30,918 bases of DNA from Bacillota bacterium (GCA_023440105.1 JAEXSY010000162.1:1-30918); one strand, 5' to 3'; shown: positions 8,032 through 16,672, counted from the first letter of the stretch. Made by a program: numbers and translations. Notes: a model not told the origin generated them from the sequence alone.

Positions 8032-8301
8032 ATGATATTCCTAAACGAAAGTATATTTGAGGAAGATGGCTTTAAGAATGGCGCAGGTATTCTGATTATT
8101 AAGGACTCCACCTATGTTGATTTATTAATGCTAGAGGAAGAAGAGTTTGATGATACAGAAGAGGGTTTGGATTTAACTGGCTTTTTAAAGCAGAACGGCT
8201 ATGATTTAGACGAGCTGTGGTCGGAGGGCTACAATATTTATTATGGATATGTTAATGGGGTGATATTTCAAATACAGATTAATCTATCGCTACCATCATA
8301 A
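8032..8301 (+). CDS. Small acidic protein of unknown function
   Basis: This 89-residue orphan is strongly acidic in its centre (LEEEEFDDTEEGLDL, about 44-58) and has no membrane helix or signal peptide. Its end alternates hydrophobic and polar residues (IYYGYVNGVIFQIQIN), suggesting a beta-rich C-terminus. A good AAGGAG lies before the start. It is divergent from the RpiR gene and followed by a structured region. I do not recognise the family. Acidic immunity-type or adaptor proteins can look like this, but nothing proves that role. Confidence 0.6.
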   Translation: MIFLNESIFEEDGFKNGAGILIIKDSTYVDLLMLEEEEFDDTEEGLDLTGFLKQNGYDLDELWSEGYNIYYGYVNGVIFQIQINLSLPS

Positions 8302-8306
8302 AAGAT

Positions 8307-8368
8307 AGAGGAGCTTCAGCGATTGTAAGCTAGTATGAGTTTGTGCTTCTAAATGCCAATACTCCTCT
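8307..8368 (+). terminator. Possible multibranch terminator or structured RNA 3' of the small acidic gene
   Basis: Outer arms AGAGGAG (8307-8313) and CTCCTCT (8362-8368) enclose AGCTT/AAGCT (8312-8331) and AGTAT/ATACT (8332-8363). The arms overlap slightly at their ends, so not all pairs can form at once. CCTTTTAT follows. The shape is less simple than the other terminators here. Confidence 0.4.
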
Positions 8369-8418
8369 CCTTTTATAATAAATAGAAAGTTAATATATTA
8401 ATAATTTCATGTGATTTC

Positions 8419-9498
8419 TTACATCAAGCTTCGAAAAAATTCTGTTTTTTGTTCAAAGAAAACCAAAATGATAAAGGCCATAAAGAGAGTCAACAGGATA
8501 TGTTTTTTAACGGCTTCTTTATGAGAATCATCAGTCATGATAATATCAGAAATTGATGTAATAAGGTTTTGATATTTCTTAGCAATAAAATTAGAGCCAA
8601 AAAGCCATAGAATAATCAAGGTGGATACACTTAATATAATTAGGTAATTTGATTGATATTCTTTTGCTGGTAGAAAATCTAACAACAGTAATGGAAAAAT
8701 TCGATGGAATAGATAGATTGTCAGAGAATTTTTGCCCCATTTTGTAACTAAAGCGATTTCTTTTGTTGGAATAATAAGAATGAGCCCAGTAATCATGAAT
8801 GCCGCTAAAATCCAAATGACAACCCTCCGGATAGAGTCAAGGAAGAGATCATTTCCATAAGCAACCATCATTTCGTCGTTAGTGGTAATATGCAGTTTTT
8901 CTATACATAAATAGGATATTAGCAAAGCAATTATCACTAGGGCAAATCCGCTGACATAATGGAGCCCTTTTCTTGTATTCCTAAGTGGATGATTTCTCTT
9001 TAACAAATATCCTCCTAAGAAAAATGGAAAGAAAGCAATTGTCCTTGATAGAGCGAAATTGTTATTTATATCACTGCTGAAACCAATAGTTAAGGCAAGG
9101 AGAACTGCAAAAACAATAGTATATTTGTAATTCTTTAAAAATGGTAATACAATTCTCCACCAAATTAGAGCAATAATATACCAACAGGAATAATACGGTT
9201 TTAAAATCATTAGAGATTTCCCTAAAATAAAATAATTGTATGCCATCATCAAAGAATTAATTAGAACATATGAGATAAACAATTGAAGTATGCTTTTAAC
9301 AGGAAAATGCTCACTGACTTTGCTCAAATATCCTGAAACAAAAACAAAGGCTGGCATATGAAAAATGTAAATGCCTTTTACTATGTTATTAACAAACTCA
9401 ATATCTCTGTAAGCCCATAGAAAATGAGCAAATACAACGAGAATGATTAAAACGCCTTTAAAATTATCCCAATAAGGATTTCTTTTACTTATTTCCAT
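8419..9498 (-). CDS. Membrane acyltransferase, acyltransferase-3 (fucose 4-O-acetylase-like) family
   Basis: This 359-residue protein begins with the family start RNPYWDNFKGVLIILVVFAH, whose His is catalytically important. It has about ten hydrophobic helices, including IFHMPAFVFVSGYLSK and FFPFFLGGYLLK. Such enzymes transfer acetyl or other acyl groups to sugars or lipids on the cell envelope. It lies beside the polymer locus on the same strand as the giant fusion gene, but the 9573-9604 terminator separates them. It may acetylate the product of that locus. No clear Shine-Dalgarno precedes the ATG; GGAGAAG lies about 30 nt upstream, so the start is less certain than the family. Confidence 0.82.
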   Translation of the reverse strand: MEISKRNPYWDNFKGVLIILVVFAHFLWAYRDIEFVNNIVKGIYIFHMPAFVFVSGYLSKVSEHFPVKSILQLFISYVLINSLMMAYNYFILGKSLMILKPYYSCWYIIALIWWRIVLPFLKNYKYTIVFAVLLALTIGFSSDINNNFALSRTIAFFPFFLGGYLLKRNHPLRNTRKGLHYVSGFALVIIALLISYLCIEKLHITTNDEMMVAYGNDLFLDSIRRVVIWILAAFMITGLILIIPTKEIALVTKWGKNSLTIYLFHRIFPLLLLDFLPAKEYQSNYLIILSVSTLIILWLFGSNFIAKKYQNLITSISDIIMTDDSHKEAVKKHILLTLFMAFIILVFFEQKTEFFRSLM

Positions 9499-9572
9499 GT
9501 GTTACTAGCCTATTTTAGTAATAGACTTCTCCTTTCTTTAAAAGTAATTATAAAAGATTTATCATAAAAAAG

Positions 9573-9604
9573 GCGATAGAGGAGATGAAAGCTCCTGTTA
9601 TCGC
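9573..9604 (-). terminator. Terminator of the giant fusion gene
   Basis: GCGATA/TATCGC outer arms and GGAG/CTCC inner arms surround a 7-nt loop. On the minus strand CCTTTTTTAT follows; plus-strand CTCTTTTAT gives weaker termination the other way. Confidence 0.8.
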
Positions 9605-9650
9605 TCTTTTATGTTTTATCTATCTCTGTATTTTATGAATTAGGGTTATT

Positions 9651-12600
9651 CTATTCTAATATGGTACCCGCTGGCACATCCTTAGTAATAACCTTGTTTG
9701 GTCCGATACGACAATTGTTGCCAATGGTAATACCTCCTTGAATTACAGCACCTGTAGCAATGTATACATTTCTTCCTATCTCTGGTGAACCATGCTTTGT
9801 AAGTATGCTCACATTGTTACAGATGGTGCAGCCTTTTCTGATTCTTGTACCAGATTCTATTATGATGCCGTTGAGACCGTGGGGAGTTTTAAACTGAGAA
9901 ATCCTCTTGCTCACAGGCATGTAGCAGGTATATTTGTCCTGAATACGCCTTGCTTTCCAGGTATAATATTTCTTTTTAAGACGCCCCTCTGCTTCGTTGG
10001 CCATTTTGAAATATTTCCAGTAGCTCTTCATGAGATTGTTTTTTGATGAGTTATTCCCACTGATTCCTGATTTACCGAAGAATGTATCCCACAGCTTATT
10101 AGCAGCTGTAGGCTCAGGAGCTGTTTCAGGAGTACTCCTCTTTATAGGTTCAGGCATGTGGAAGGGAGGCAGATTATACTCAATACCCTTCATGGCCTCA
10201 ATGGCAGGAATATAGGGCTCGTATCTGAAACGCCTTCCTATTTGGTCTGGAGATTGGAGAACATCATAATTGGGTCTTCCATTTCCTTCGATAAATTCCA
10301 CTTCACTCTTTTCCGTGATGGATACATCCCAGCCTATGTTCCGCATTTCTGGAAGCTTAGCTGCAGACTCACAGACAGCTTCTTTAATTTTATCCCAGTG
10401 AGGGTATTGGAATCCAAGAATCGCCTTCTTAGAATCAGGGTGTACTGCACTACGGTTGTGGCCTCTATCTATGGCTTCTGTGATGATAATTCCAGTATCT
10501 ATATCTACAATGGCACCAACACCTCCACCATGGAAGTTGTCTACACAATTTCCAGCACGACCAAATCTAGCAGTAGCTAGGACAATCCTTGCGGTACCAT
10601 CGGCACAGAGCAGGGTGTTTACTCTTACAGTGTTCAAGGTGCTGTCGTTAAACTCTGCCAGTTCTTTGTGCTGTTGGACGATTTCTTCGATAATCAGCTC
10701 CTCTTTGCGGCAGAGGTCATAAAGATTTTCCAGAGTATCAGAGTCCCGTTCAATCACTCTAGCTCCTGCACCACCAGTTCCTTTTACAGGTTTACCGAAA
10801 AACCTTGGATATCTATCTACAAAAGCAGAGAATTCTTCAAAGGTACATTTAGAAGCATCAATCCAGCTGCGATTTACAAACTTTGAAAACCTTGTATTGA
10901 AATGAGCCTTATTCAAGAGCACATGTCCGTAGCCTGGGGTTGCACAAGCTTTGTGTACTCTTATTCTATAGCCTTCATTAAGGAAGGTCTCTCTGATATC
11001 TGGCTCTTTGTTGTATAGCTCATAGTCAAAGTAGCAGTTGTGGGTGAAGCCTCTATCCCTGGCTGTAAGCATCCAATCGCAGAAATAAACTGCCAGGTCA
11101 GTATCGTTATGGTCAAGACAATCCTGACTGTTAAACTTACGCTTAAAGCTACGAAAGCACTTTTTGAATTCCTCCAGCTCTGAGCTGCAATAACTGCTGA
11201 GGATTTTGTATAAACCTGTAGCAGTATTGGGAAGGGAACCAGGGACTATATACTTTGATGGTGGATTTCCACAAACAGCATTTTGAGGCAGAGGAAATCC
11301 TAAAATGACACAAGTATTGAGAATTGTTGAGGGATGTTTATCTAGGGGACCATTTAAAGGCCCCATGACAGCATAACCTGTGTCAAGATAGCTCTCCATA
11401 GGATTTTCAGAAAGTTTTGTATATTTAGTATCTTGTATTATGGCTTTTTTCTCCTCCTTAATAGTTTTTTCTAAAGGCATATATTTCACCTTGATGCCAG
11501 CTTCTTTTGCATAGGCATCAGCGTAAGATTTTTCTTCACAATACACGATCAAGTTAGGGCAATCAGCAAAAGCGTCTTTTGCTATGTGGTAGACAGAATT
11601 AGGTATTTTTATGCTTTTAAGCTTAGGACAGTTGGCAAAAGCCCGACTTCCAATACTCTGAAGGCCTGAAGGAAGTATAGCACCTGTGAAAACAGGACAG
11701 TGAGAAAATGCTTCACTTTTAATCTCCTCAATACCTTTAAAAAATCTTACACTTTCCAGGCGCTGAAAGCCATAAAAAGCCTTTTTCTCTATGATTTTTA
11801 TATTGCGTGTCATATAAATGACACGACTATCTACCTTATATCCCAAGTCCCCAGTAATAATTGTTACAGGTTTATTTTCTACTTCCTTCTTAGCGGAAGT
11901 AACTTCAAAACCAGGGAGAAAGCTAACCAGCTCTGCATGATCCTCATACACGAAATAAACAGAGGATTTATCATTGGGAACATAGAGATTGCAATTCAAG
12001 TTTTCGATTTTGTTCCTAAGCTGATAGATTATCTCATCAGCGGAAATGGTGGATATAGAGTGGTATGTCTTTTTGAGGGCTGGGGTTCTATTAGCAGCGG
12101 ATTCCTTCATCTGAAGAATAGTCTCCTTATCCAGTGGATAGTCATCTTCAAAGACAGCCTCATCTCCAATCAAGTGGCGGACATTTTCACTGGTACCGGA
12201 GATTTTTTTTGAAGCCTCTAATGAAAGGGGAAAATCCTTTAGGTGAGGTATCACAGTATAGGCAGCATTATCTACATTTCGTACAATACGGCAAGGTACA
12301 AACTTCACCAGAGACTTTATCCTGCCTTCCTCTCTAGAAAGTATGAGATTCATCACCACAGGATACTGGCTATCCATACGATCTGCGCCAAATCTCATGT
12401 GTGAAATTAAATTGCCTAGAGAATAGATAATAGGAACCTCGCGATTGCCTGCTATTATTCTATGGAATTTTTGTACTACATGGGAGTGAGAACCCACAAT
12501 GAGATCATAGCCAATGGCTGCGAGCTCCTGTGCTATCTTTTCTTGTTTAGGGCTGAGGTTAGTTGTATATTCCACTCCCCAATGAGGAAAGCAAATCACA

Positions 12601-13322
12601 TATTCCGCTCCCTGTGCCTTCATACCATCATAAACAGTTTGTGCCCGGGATTGGGTGTAGGTATTTAGCAGAGCTATCTTTCCTTTAGTGGTCATATTTG
12701 TTTCCATGTCGTTGTAGGAAGTTGAAAAAGCGGTGAAGCCTATCTTGAAGCCACAGATATCAACGATTACAAACTTGTCTCCTTTTTTCTTAAAGGTGCC
12801 TGTTTGTATCATATTAAAGTCTTCAATGTTGCAGATGGTTTCATAAAGACCCTGTGCACCGGTATCTAGGGTATGGTTGTTTGCCGTGGTAAGCATATCA
12901 AAGCCCGCATATTTTAGGGCTTCTAGATATTCTATTGGCGCATTACAGTAAAGAGGACCCTCGTGGGTAATGATTTCTCCTCGATAAGGGGCCTCGGGAA
13001 AAATAGGGGTTTCCAGGTTGCCGGCAACAAAGTCAGCAGTTTTAAAAAGAGGACGTATATAATCGAAGCAGGAGGAAAAATCATAGCCGCCCTCTCTATT
13101 GCTGGTAGAAATAATATTTTCTTGGCATAATAAATCTCCAGTAAACATCAAAGAAATTTCTTTTTTAGGTTCGGCTTTTGACTTCCATTTGCTTCCTTCA
13201 AGATAGAAGCGGCTGTTCTTTTTACAGGTTGATGTATCAGGCTTTCTTATATTAGCACGTTCCTTAAGCTCATAGCTTGGACTTTTATATTCATATAAAT
13301 CTATTTCAGATAATAATCTCAT
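9651..13322 (-). CDS. Four-domain fusion: CapA-type metallophosphatase, LRR_5 repeats, ATP-grasp (sugar-transfer type), hexapeptide acyltransferase
   Basis: This 1223-residue protein is counted from the ATG at 13322, which has GGTGGAGG 8 nt ahead; an in-frame GTG at 13337 is less likely. Residues about 55-310 are a CapA/PGA_cap calcineurin-like domain (GDLL, GNLETP, NNHTLD, HWG, GSHSHV, SLGNL). About 500-590 holds three BspA-type LRR_5 units (KAFYGFQRLESV, EAFSHCP, RAFANCPKLKSI). About 640-1040 is an ATP-grasp domain (GKPVKGTGGAG, STLNTVRV, VDNFHGGGVGA, VEFIEGNGRP). About 1135-1223 is a left-handed beta-helix O-acyltransferase resembling serine acetyltransferase. No signal peptide or membrane helix is visible, so it should be cytoplasmic, unlike most CapA proteins. 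I infer synthesis or editing of an envelope polymer together with the divergent operon. The exact reaction is unknown. Confidence 0.85.
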   Translation of the reverse strand: MRLLSEIDLYEYKSPSYELKERANIRKPDTSTCKKNSRFYLEGSKWKSKAEPKKEISLMFTGDLLCQENIISTSNREGGYDFSSCFDYIRPLFKTADFVAGNLETPIFPEAPYRGEIITHEGPLYCNAPIEYLEALKYAGFDMLTTANNHTLDTGAQGLYETICNIEDFNMIQTGTFKKKGDKFVIVDICGFKIGFTAFSTSYNDMETNMTTKGKIALLNTYTQSRAQTVYDGMKAQGAEYVICFPHWGVEYTTNLSPKQEKIAQELAAIGYDLIVGSHSHVVQKFHRIIAGNREVPIIYSLGNLISHMRFGADRMDSQYPVVMNLILSREEGRIKSLVKFVPCRIVRNVDNAAYTVIPHLKDFPLSLEASKKISGTSENVRHLIGDEAVFEDDYPLDKETILQMKESAANRTPALKKTYHSISTISADEIIYQLRNKIENLNCNLYVPNDKSSVYFVYEDHAELVSFLPGFEVTSAKKEVENKPVTIITGDLGYKVDSRVIYMTRNIKIIEKKAFYGFQRLESVRFFKGIEEIKSEAFSHCPVFTGAILPSGLQSIGSRAFANCPKLKSIKIPNSVYHIAKDAFADCPNLIVYCEEKSYADAYAKEAGIKVKYMPLEKTIKEEKKAIIQDTKYTKLSENPMESYLDTGYAVMGPLNGPLDKHPSTILNTCVILGFPLPQNAVCGNPPSKYIVPGSLPNTATGLYKILSSYCSSELEEFKKCFRSFKRKFNSQDCLDHNDTDLAVYFCDWMLTARDRGFTHNCYFDYELYNKEPDIRETFLNEGYRIRVHKACATPGYGHVLLNKAHFNTRFSKFVNRSWIDASKCTFEEFSAFVDRYPRFFGKPVKGTGGAGARVIERDSDTLENLYDLCRKEELIIEEIVQQHKELAEFNDSTLNTVRVNTLLCADGTARIVLATARFGRAGNCVDNFHGGGVGAIVDIDTGIIITEAIDRGHNRSAVHPDSKKAILGFQYPHWDKIKEAVCESAAKLPEMRNIGWDVSITEKSEVEFIEGNGRPNYDVLQSPDQIGRRFRYEPYIPAIEAMKGIEYNLPPFHMPEPIKRSTPETAPEPTAANKLWDTFFGKSGISGNNSSKNNLMKSYWKYFKMANEAEGRLKKKYYTWKARRIQDKYTCYMPVSKRISQFKTPHGLNGIIIESGTRIRKGCTICNNVSILTKHGSPEIGRNVYIATGAVIQGGITIGNNCRIGPNKVITKDVPAGTILE

Positions 13323-13403
13323 TGAAAGGTCCTCCACCTTGAAACAAAGTAATAAACAGTAAGTGTTTTTCTATTAATTTTGATAAATTTCACACTTATT
13401 CTT

Positions 13404-13432
13404 AATATATTATATTGTTTTTAAAAAATCAA
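13404..13432 (-). promoter_or_regulatory. Candidate promoter of the giant fusion gene
   Basis: On the minus strand, TTGATT (13427-13432), a 17-nt spacer and TATATT (13404-13409) would give a leader of about 75 nt. AT-rich sequence makes chance matches likely. Confidence 0.4.
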
Positions 13433-13575
13433 TATTCTGAATTATATGACTACATAAAATAAGTTTTTTATACATAAAAACGCAGTTTGATATACATAAT
13501 TATTTAAATTATACATATAAAATTAAGTAAAAATAAATATTATATTTAAAAATAATGGATTGTAAACGTCATATG

Positions 13576-13584
13576 TGCTACAAT
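13576..13584 (+). promoter_or_regulatory. Candidate extended -10 promoter of the polymer operon
   Basis: TGCTACAAT has the TGn extension and a good -10. The -35 position (TGGATT) is poor. The overlapping tgtaaacg (13561-13568) resembles a cre half-site, but the other half is missing. Confidence 0.4.
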
Positions 13585-13670
13585 ATTCTTAAAATAGAGT
13601 AATTTGAGAAAATTTAGGTTATTATAGGTTTTTATAAATTTATATAGCTCATCTTGGAAAGGTGATTTGT

Positions 13671-14315
13671 GTGTACAGGGTAATAAAAAGGGTGCTGGAT
13701 GTAGTGATATCAATTATTGCTCTAATAGTACTAGCCCCATTATTTCTAGCTATAATAACAGCAATTAAGTTGGAGACACCAGGACCTGCTATCTTTAAAC
13801 AAAAGAGAGCAGGTTTAAATTCTAAGCCCTTTCATATTTATAAGTTTAGAACTATGAAGAAAACAGCTCCAAGCTTAACACCTTCAAGGGCTTTAGTAGA
13901 CTCAAAAAAATATATCACAAAGGTTGGAAGCTTCTTGAGAAAGACCAGCCTAGATGAGTTGCCCCAAATTATAAATGTTTTAAAAGGGGAAATGTCTATT
14001 ATTGGTCCAAGACCCCTGATATTTGTGGAGAGTAAGATATTAAAGCTCAGAAGAAAGAAGAAGATTGATAGGATATATCCTGGAATTACAGGACTGGCAC
14101 AGATCAACGGCAGAGATACCCTGGATATTTATGAAAAGATTGCTTATGACGAGTATTATTTGAAGCATATTTCTTTCTTCTTAGATATAAAGATATTTAT
14201 TATTACAATACTTAAGGTGATAAGAAAGGAAAATGTCGTAGAAGGGAGTGCTAAAGATTCTATAAGAACAACTGAGAAGAACAATAAAAGAATTAGAATG
14301 GAGAAATTAGTATAA
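13671..14315 (+). CDS. Undecaprenyl-phosphate sugar-1-phosphate transferase (bacterial sugar transferase family)
   Basis: This protein of 214 residues starts polymer synthesis by moving a sugar-1-phosphate from a nucleotide sugar to undecaprenyl phosphate at the membrane. An N-terminal membrane segment (about 10-32, VLDVVISIIALIVLAPLFLA) precedes KQKRAGLNSKPFHIYKFRTM, TSLDELPQIINVLKGEMS, IGPRPL and PGITGLAQINGRD, the signature blocks of the family. It is the short form without the extra N-terminal helices of WbaP/WcaJ. I chose GTG at 13671, 6 nt after GGAAAGGTG; an in-frame GTG at 13662 overlaps that site. It is the first gene of the operon, ending 2 nt before the next. The sugar is not predictable. 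Confidence 0.88.
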   Translation: MYRVIKRVLDVVISIIALIVLAPLFLAIITAIKLETPGPAIFKQKRAGLNSKPFHIYKFRTMKKTAPSLTPSRALVDSKKYITKVGSFLRKTSLDELPQIINVLKGEMSIIGPRPLIFVESKILKLRRKKKIDRIYPGITGLAQINGRDTLDIYEKIAYDEYYLKHISFFLDIKIFIITILKVIRKENVVEGSAKDSIRTTEKNNKRIRMEKLV

Positions 14316-14317
14316 GA

Positions 14318-15724
14318 ATGGTTGAAAAGTTGAATGTTGATGATAGCAGTAGGGAATTAGCAGTAGATTTTAATAATGAACCTATAAAAAAAGCAAGAAA
14401 GAGGAAGTTATATAAAATTGCTCTTAGAAGAATAAAGAACGCTGCGGCGTTTCCTTTTATTTTTACAATGAGAACAAAGGGCTATGATAAAAAAACAGCC
14501 AAGTGGTGGCTTAGATCTATCTATAGAGATTATAGAAGGAGCGAACTCAAGGACTATCTTGAGATATTTTGGGCCCATCGCCACGGCTTTAGGATAAATA
14601 CTGTAAGGTCATATGGTATCAATAAAGATAATTATAAAGATTACATGGCTGAGAAGGAATACTATTATATTTCTGATATTAATGGAATTTATAAAAAGTG
14701 GGTAAGTGATAATGTATCCTATAGAAATATACTGCAGCCTTTTGCTGAGTACTTGCCAGAGCAATATTATCAGTTCTATAAAAGGGATGGAAAGCTTTTG
14801 ATCATTCCCCTCTTAGACTGCCCTGAAGGTTATAAAAACACAATTTATTCAGTACTAAGGCTCATAAGAAGGGAAAAGTCCCTGGATTTTGTTCAGTGTG
14901 AGGGCCCTAAGAAGGTGATTCTCTCTTATAGGAGTAAAAGCTATTATATCAATAATAAGAAAGCCACTGTTAGAGAAGTAGCAGCACTTATCAACGATAC
15001 CAAGGGGTATTATGTGCTTACAGAGCATGTAAAGGTAAATTCCTTTATTAACCAGAATTCCTCAGAAGCCTTTCATAAACTGAGGATTACCACTATTAAT
15101 AAATATGGAAATAAACCTCTTATTAGTAATGCTTCTATATTATCTATAACCACCCAAGAAGATAGAGAAATAAAAGGTTATGGAAAATATATAGCAAAGG
15201 CTGTAGATGTAGCTACTGGTACTATCAAAGGGACCTATGCCCTGGTGGAAGGTATAATAACGGATATTAGCAGAGAGACAAAGGAAGGGGAAAGCAAGTT
15301 ACAGCTTCCATTCTGGGAGGAGATCACCCAGGAAACTATCAGGCTCTGCAGGTACATTCCTGAAATAGAATATCTAGGTATTGATGTGGTTATAACTCCT
15401 AATTCCTTCAAATTCATTGCCTTTAATAACTTTCCTAAATACCCTAGGCTGGTGAATTTTGATAAAGAAATAGTGGAGTTTTTAAATTATAAGGTAGAAG
15501 AAAAGAAGAATAAATATAGGAGCTTTAAGGCTAATTATGAGCAGGGTAAAAAGATAGTGACCAATGGTTTCTGGAAGTACCGCTCAGCTATCTTTGCTAG
15601 AAAGGGTTACAGACCTCTCACCTATAGAAAGTGGAGGAGGACCTTGACTACAGACTTATTTTCCAAGAATGGAATTTCTCTTAAAGAAAAACTCTGGGCC
15701 TATAACCATGGTTTTTTATCTTAA
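14318..15724 (+). CDS. ATP-grasp sugar-transfer-type protein, degenerate first module of a tandem protein interrupted by TAA
   Basis: This 468-residue product has a basic N-terminus (to about 50), a module-start segment (GYDKKTAKWW...HRHGF...YGINKDNY, 55-106) and a complete-length ATP-grasp fold (about 170-400). Key motifs are worn. The KPxxGxxGxG loop is replaced by QCEGPKKVILSY, the VDN/GGG metal-phosphate segment is absent, and the E-x-N ligand motif reads FIAFNNFP. It is probably a pseudoenzyme. From about 410 a second module begins with the same GY...W...NHGF pattern and is cut by TAA at 15722. The next codon continues the same homology in the same frame. The start ATG is 2 nt after the previous stop and has only a weak, distant GGAG. 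Confidence 0.75.
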   Translation: MVEKLNVDDSSRELAVDFNNEPIKKARKRKLYKIALRRIKNAAAFPFIFTMRTKGYDKKTAKWWLRSIYRDYRRSELKDYLEIFWAHRHGFRINTVRSYGINKDNYKDYMAEKEYYYISDINGIYKKWVSDNVSYRNILQPFAEYLPEQYYQFYKRDGKLLIIPLLDCPEGYKNTIYSVLRLIRREKSLDFVQCEGPKKVILSYRSKSYYINNKKATVREVAALINDTKGYYVLTEHVKVNSFINQNSSEAFHKLRITTINKYGNKPLISNASILSITTQEDREIKGYGKYIAKAVDVATGTIKGTYALVEGIITDISRETKEGESKLQLPFWEEITQETIRLCRYIPEIEYLGIDVVITPNSFKFIAFNNFPKYPRLVNFDKEIVEFLNYKVEEKKNKYRSFKANYEQGKKIVTNGFWKYRSAIFARKGYRPLTYRKWRRTLTTDLFSKNGISLKEKLWAYNHGFLS

Positions 15725-15934
15725 AGACTACCTCAATATGGTATTACTAAGGATAATTATCGACAATTTATTTCTGACTATGATTTTCGCTGGCTGAGAC
15801 ATATAAATTCAAAGTACAGGGTTTGGCTTGAGGACAAGATAACTCTGAAATATCTGCTGCCAGAATATAAGGCATTCTTCCCGGAGTATTACTACCATAT
15901 AGCTTATAGAGCAGGAGAAAGATGTATTATTCCT

Positions 15935-16672
15935 ATGATGGATTGCCCTAAGGATCTTGAGGATAGCTTTGATTCTATATTAAAGCTTATAAGAGACAAG
16001 GGTACTATAGCCTTTAAGCCTCACAGTGGCTCTTTAGGAAGAGGCTTTTATCGCTGCTCCTATGACGAAGGGAAGTATTATCTGAACTTTAAGGAGGCTT
16101 CTGAGGAAGAGATTATAGAGATTTTAAGCGATGAAAAGAGCCAGTATCTTATCACTGAATATATAGTTCAGCATAAGAAACTTTCTAAAATATATAGCGC
16201 TTCTGTAAATACCGTTAGAATGATTGTCTTTAAAAAGGATGGTATTAATCCTGAGATTGGAAATGCATACATACGTATTGGATCAAAGAAAACAGGAACT
16301 GTTGATAATGTCAGTGCTGGAGGATTGGTGGCAACTATAGATATAGAAACGGGGAGGATTTATAACGGAAGAAGCATTGATAATAATAAAATAGAACCTA
16401 TTCGCTGTCATCCAGATACGGGGACAAAGCTTGAGGGAATTCTTCCTAACTGGGATATTATTAAGACCAATGTTCTTAATATTGCCCGGGAATTAAAGCA
16501 GATTGAGTATTTTGGCTTTGATGTAGCCATCACAGAAAATGGTTTTAAGCTTCCGGAGATCAACCGTTCTCCCGATTATCCTAAGATTGAAAACTACACC
16601 TCTCTAACCAATGATTACATGCTGTATAAGGTAAAGAACAGAAGAATGAGATATGGGCTTCCGGAGGAGTAG
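15935..16672 (+). CDS. ATP-grasp sugar-transfer-type module, intact catalytic motifs, separated from its N-terminus by an in-frame stop
   Basis: This 245-residue ORF is the remaining part of module 2. The frame is open back to 15725, directly after the TAA of the previous ORF and in the same frame. The extra codons 15725-15934 encode the expected module segment (YGITKDNYRQF, then DYDFRWLRHIN). They contain no ATG, GTG or TTG, and the ATG at 15935 lacks a close Shine-Dalgarno. Catalytic motifs look intact: FKPHSGSLGRG (27-37), YLITEYIVQHKKLSK, SASVNTVRM, VDNVSAGGLVATID and LPEINRSPDYP. Members ligate carboxylates to amino or sugar acceptors with ATP. This part is probably poorly translated or silent unless the stop is read through or is a sequencing error. 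The best description is the 3' part of a 14318-16672 gene. Confidence 0.6.
   Translation: MMDCPKDLEDSFDSILKLIRDKGTIAFKPHSGSLGRGFYRCSYDEGKYYLNFKEASEEEIIEILSDEKSQYLITEYIVQHKKLSKIYSASVNTVRMIVFKKDGINPEIGNAYIRIGSKKTGTVDNVSAGGLVATIDIETGRIYNGRSIDNNKIEPIRCHPDTGTKLEGILPNWDIIKTNVLNIARELKQIEYFGFDVAITENGFKLPEINRSPDYPKIENYTSLTNDYMLYKVKNRRMRYGLPEE

Larger units (their letters stand above)
13323..13670. other. Divergent intergenic region of the polymer locus
   Basis: About 350 nt of very AT-rich DNA holds a candidate promoter for each side. A dyad TAAGTGT / ACACTTA (around 13360-13400) lies in the leader of the minus-strand gene. The string atacata recurs three times (13470-13520). No ORF is convincing here. 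Confidence 0.5.

Noticed and set aside
11700..12212. 170-residue ORF on the plus strand within the giant fusion gene
   Set aside because: It is opposite a strongly motif-rich coding region, has no family resemblance and no ribosome-binding site in context; the same holds for other plus-strand ORFs between 9792 and 12668.
15722..15935. Frameshift as the cause of the split ATP-grasp gene
   Set aside because: The homology on both sides is in the same frame and aligns without a gap through the stop, so a single nonsense codon explains it better.
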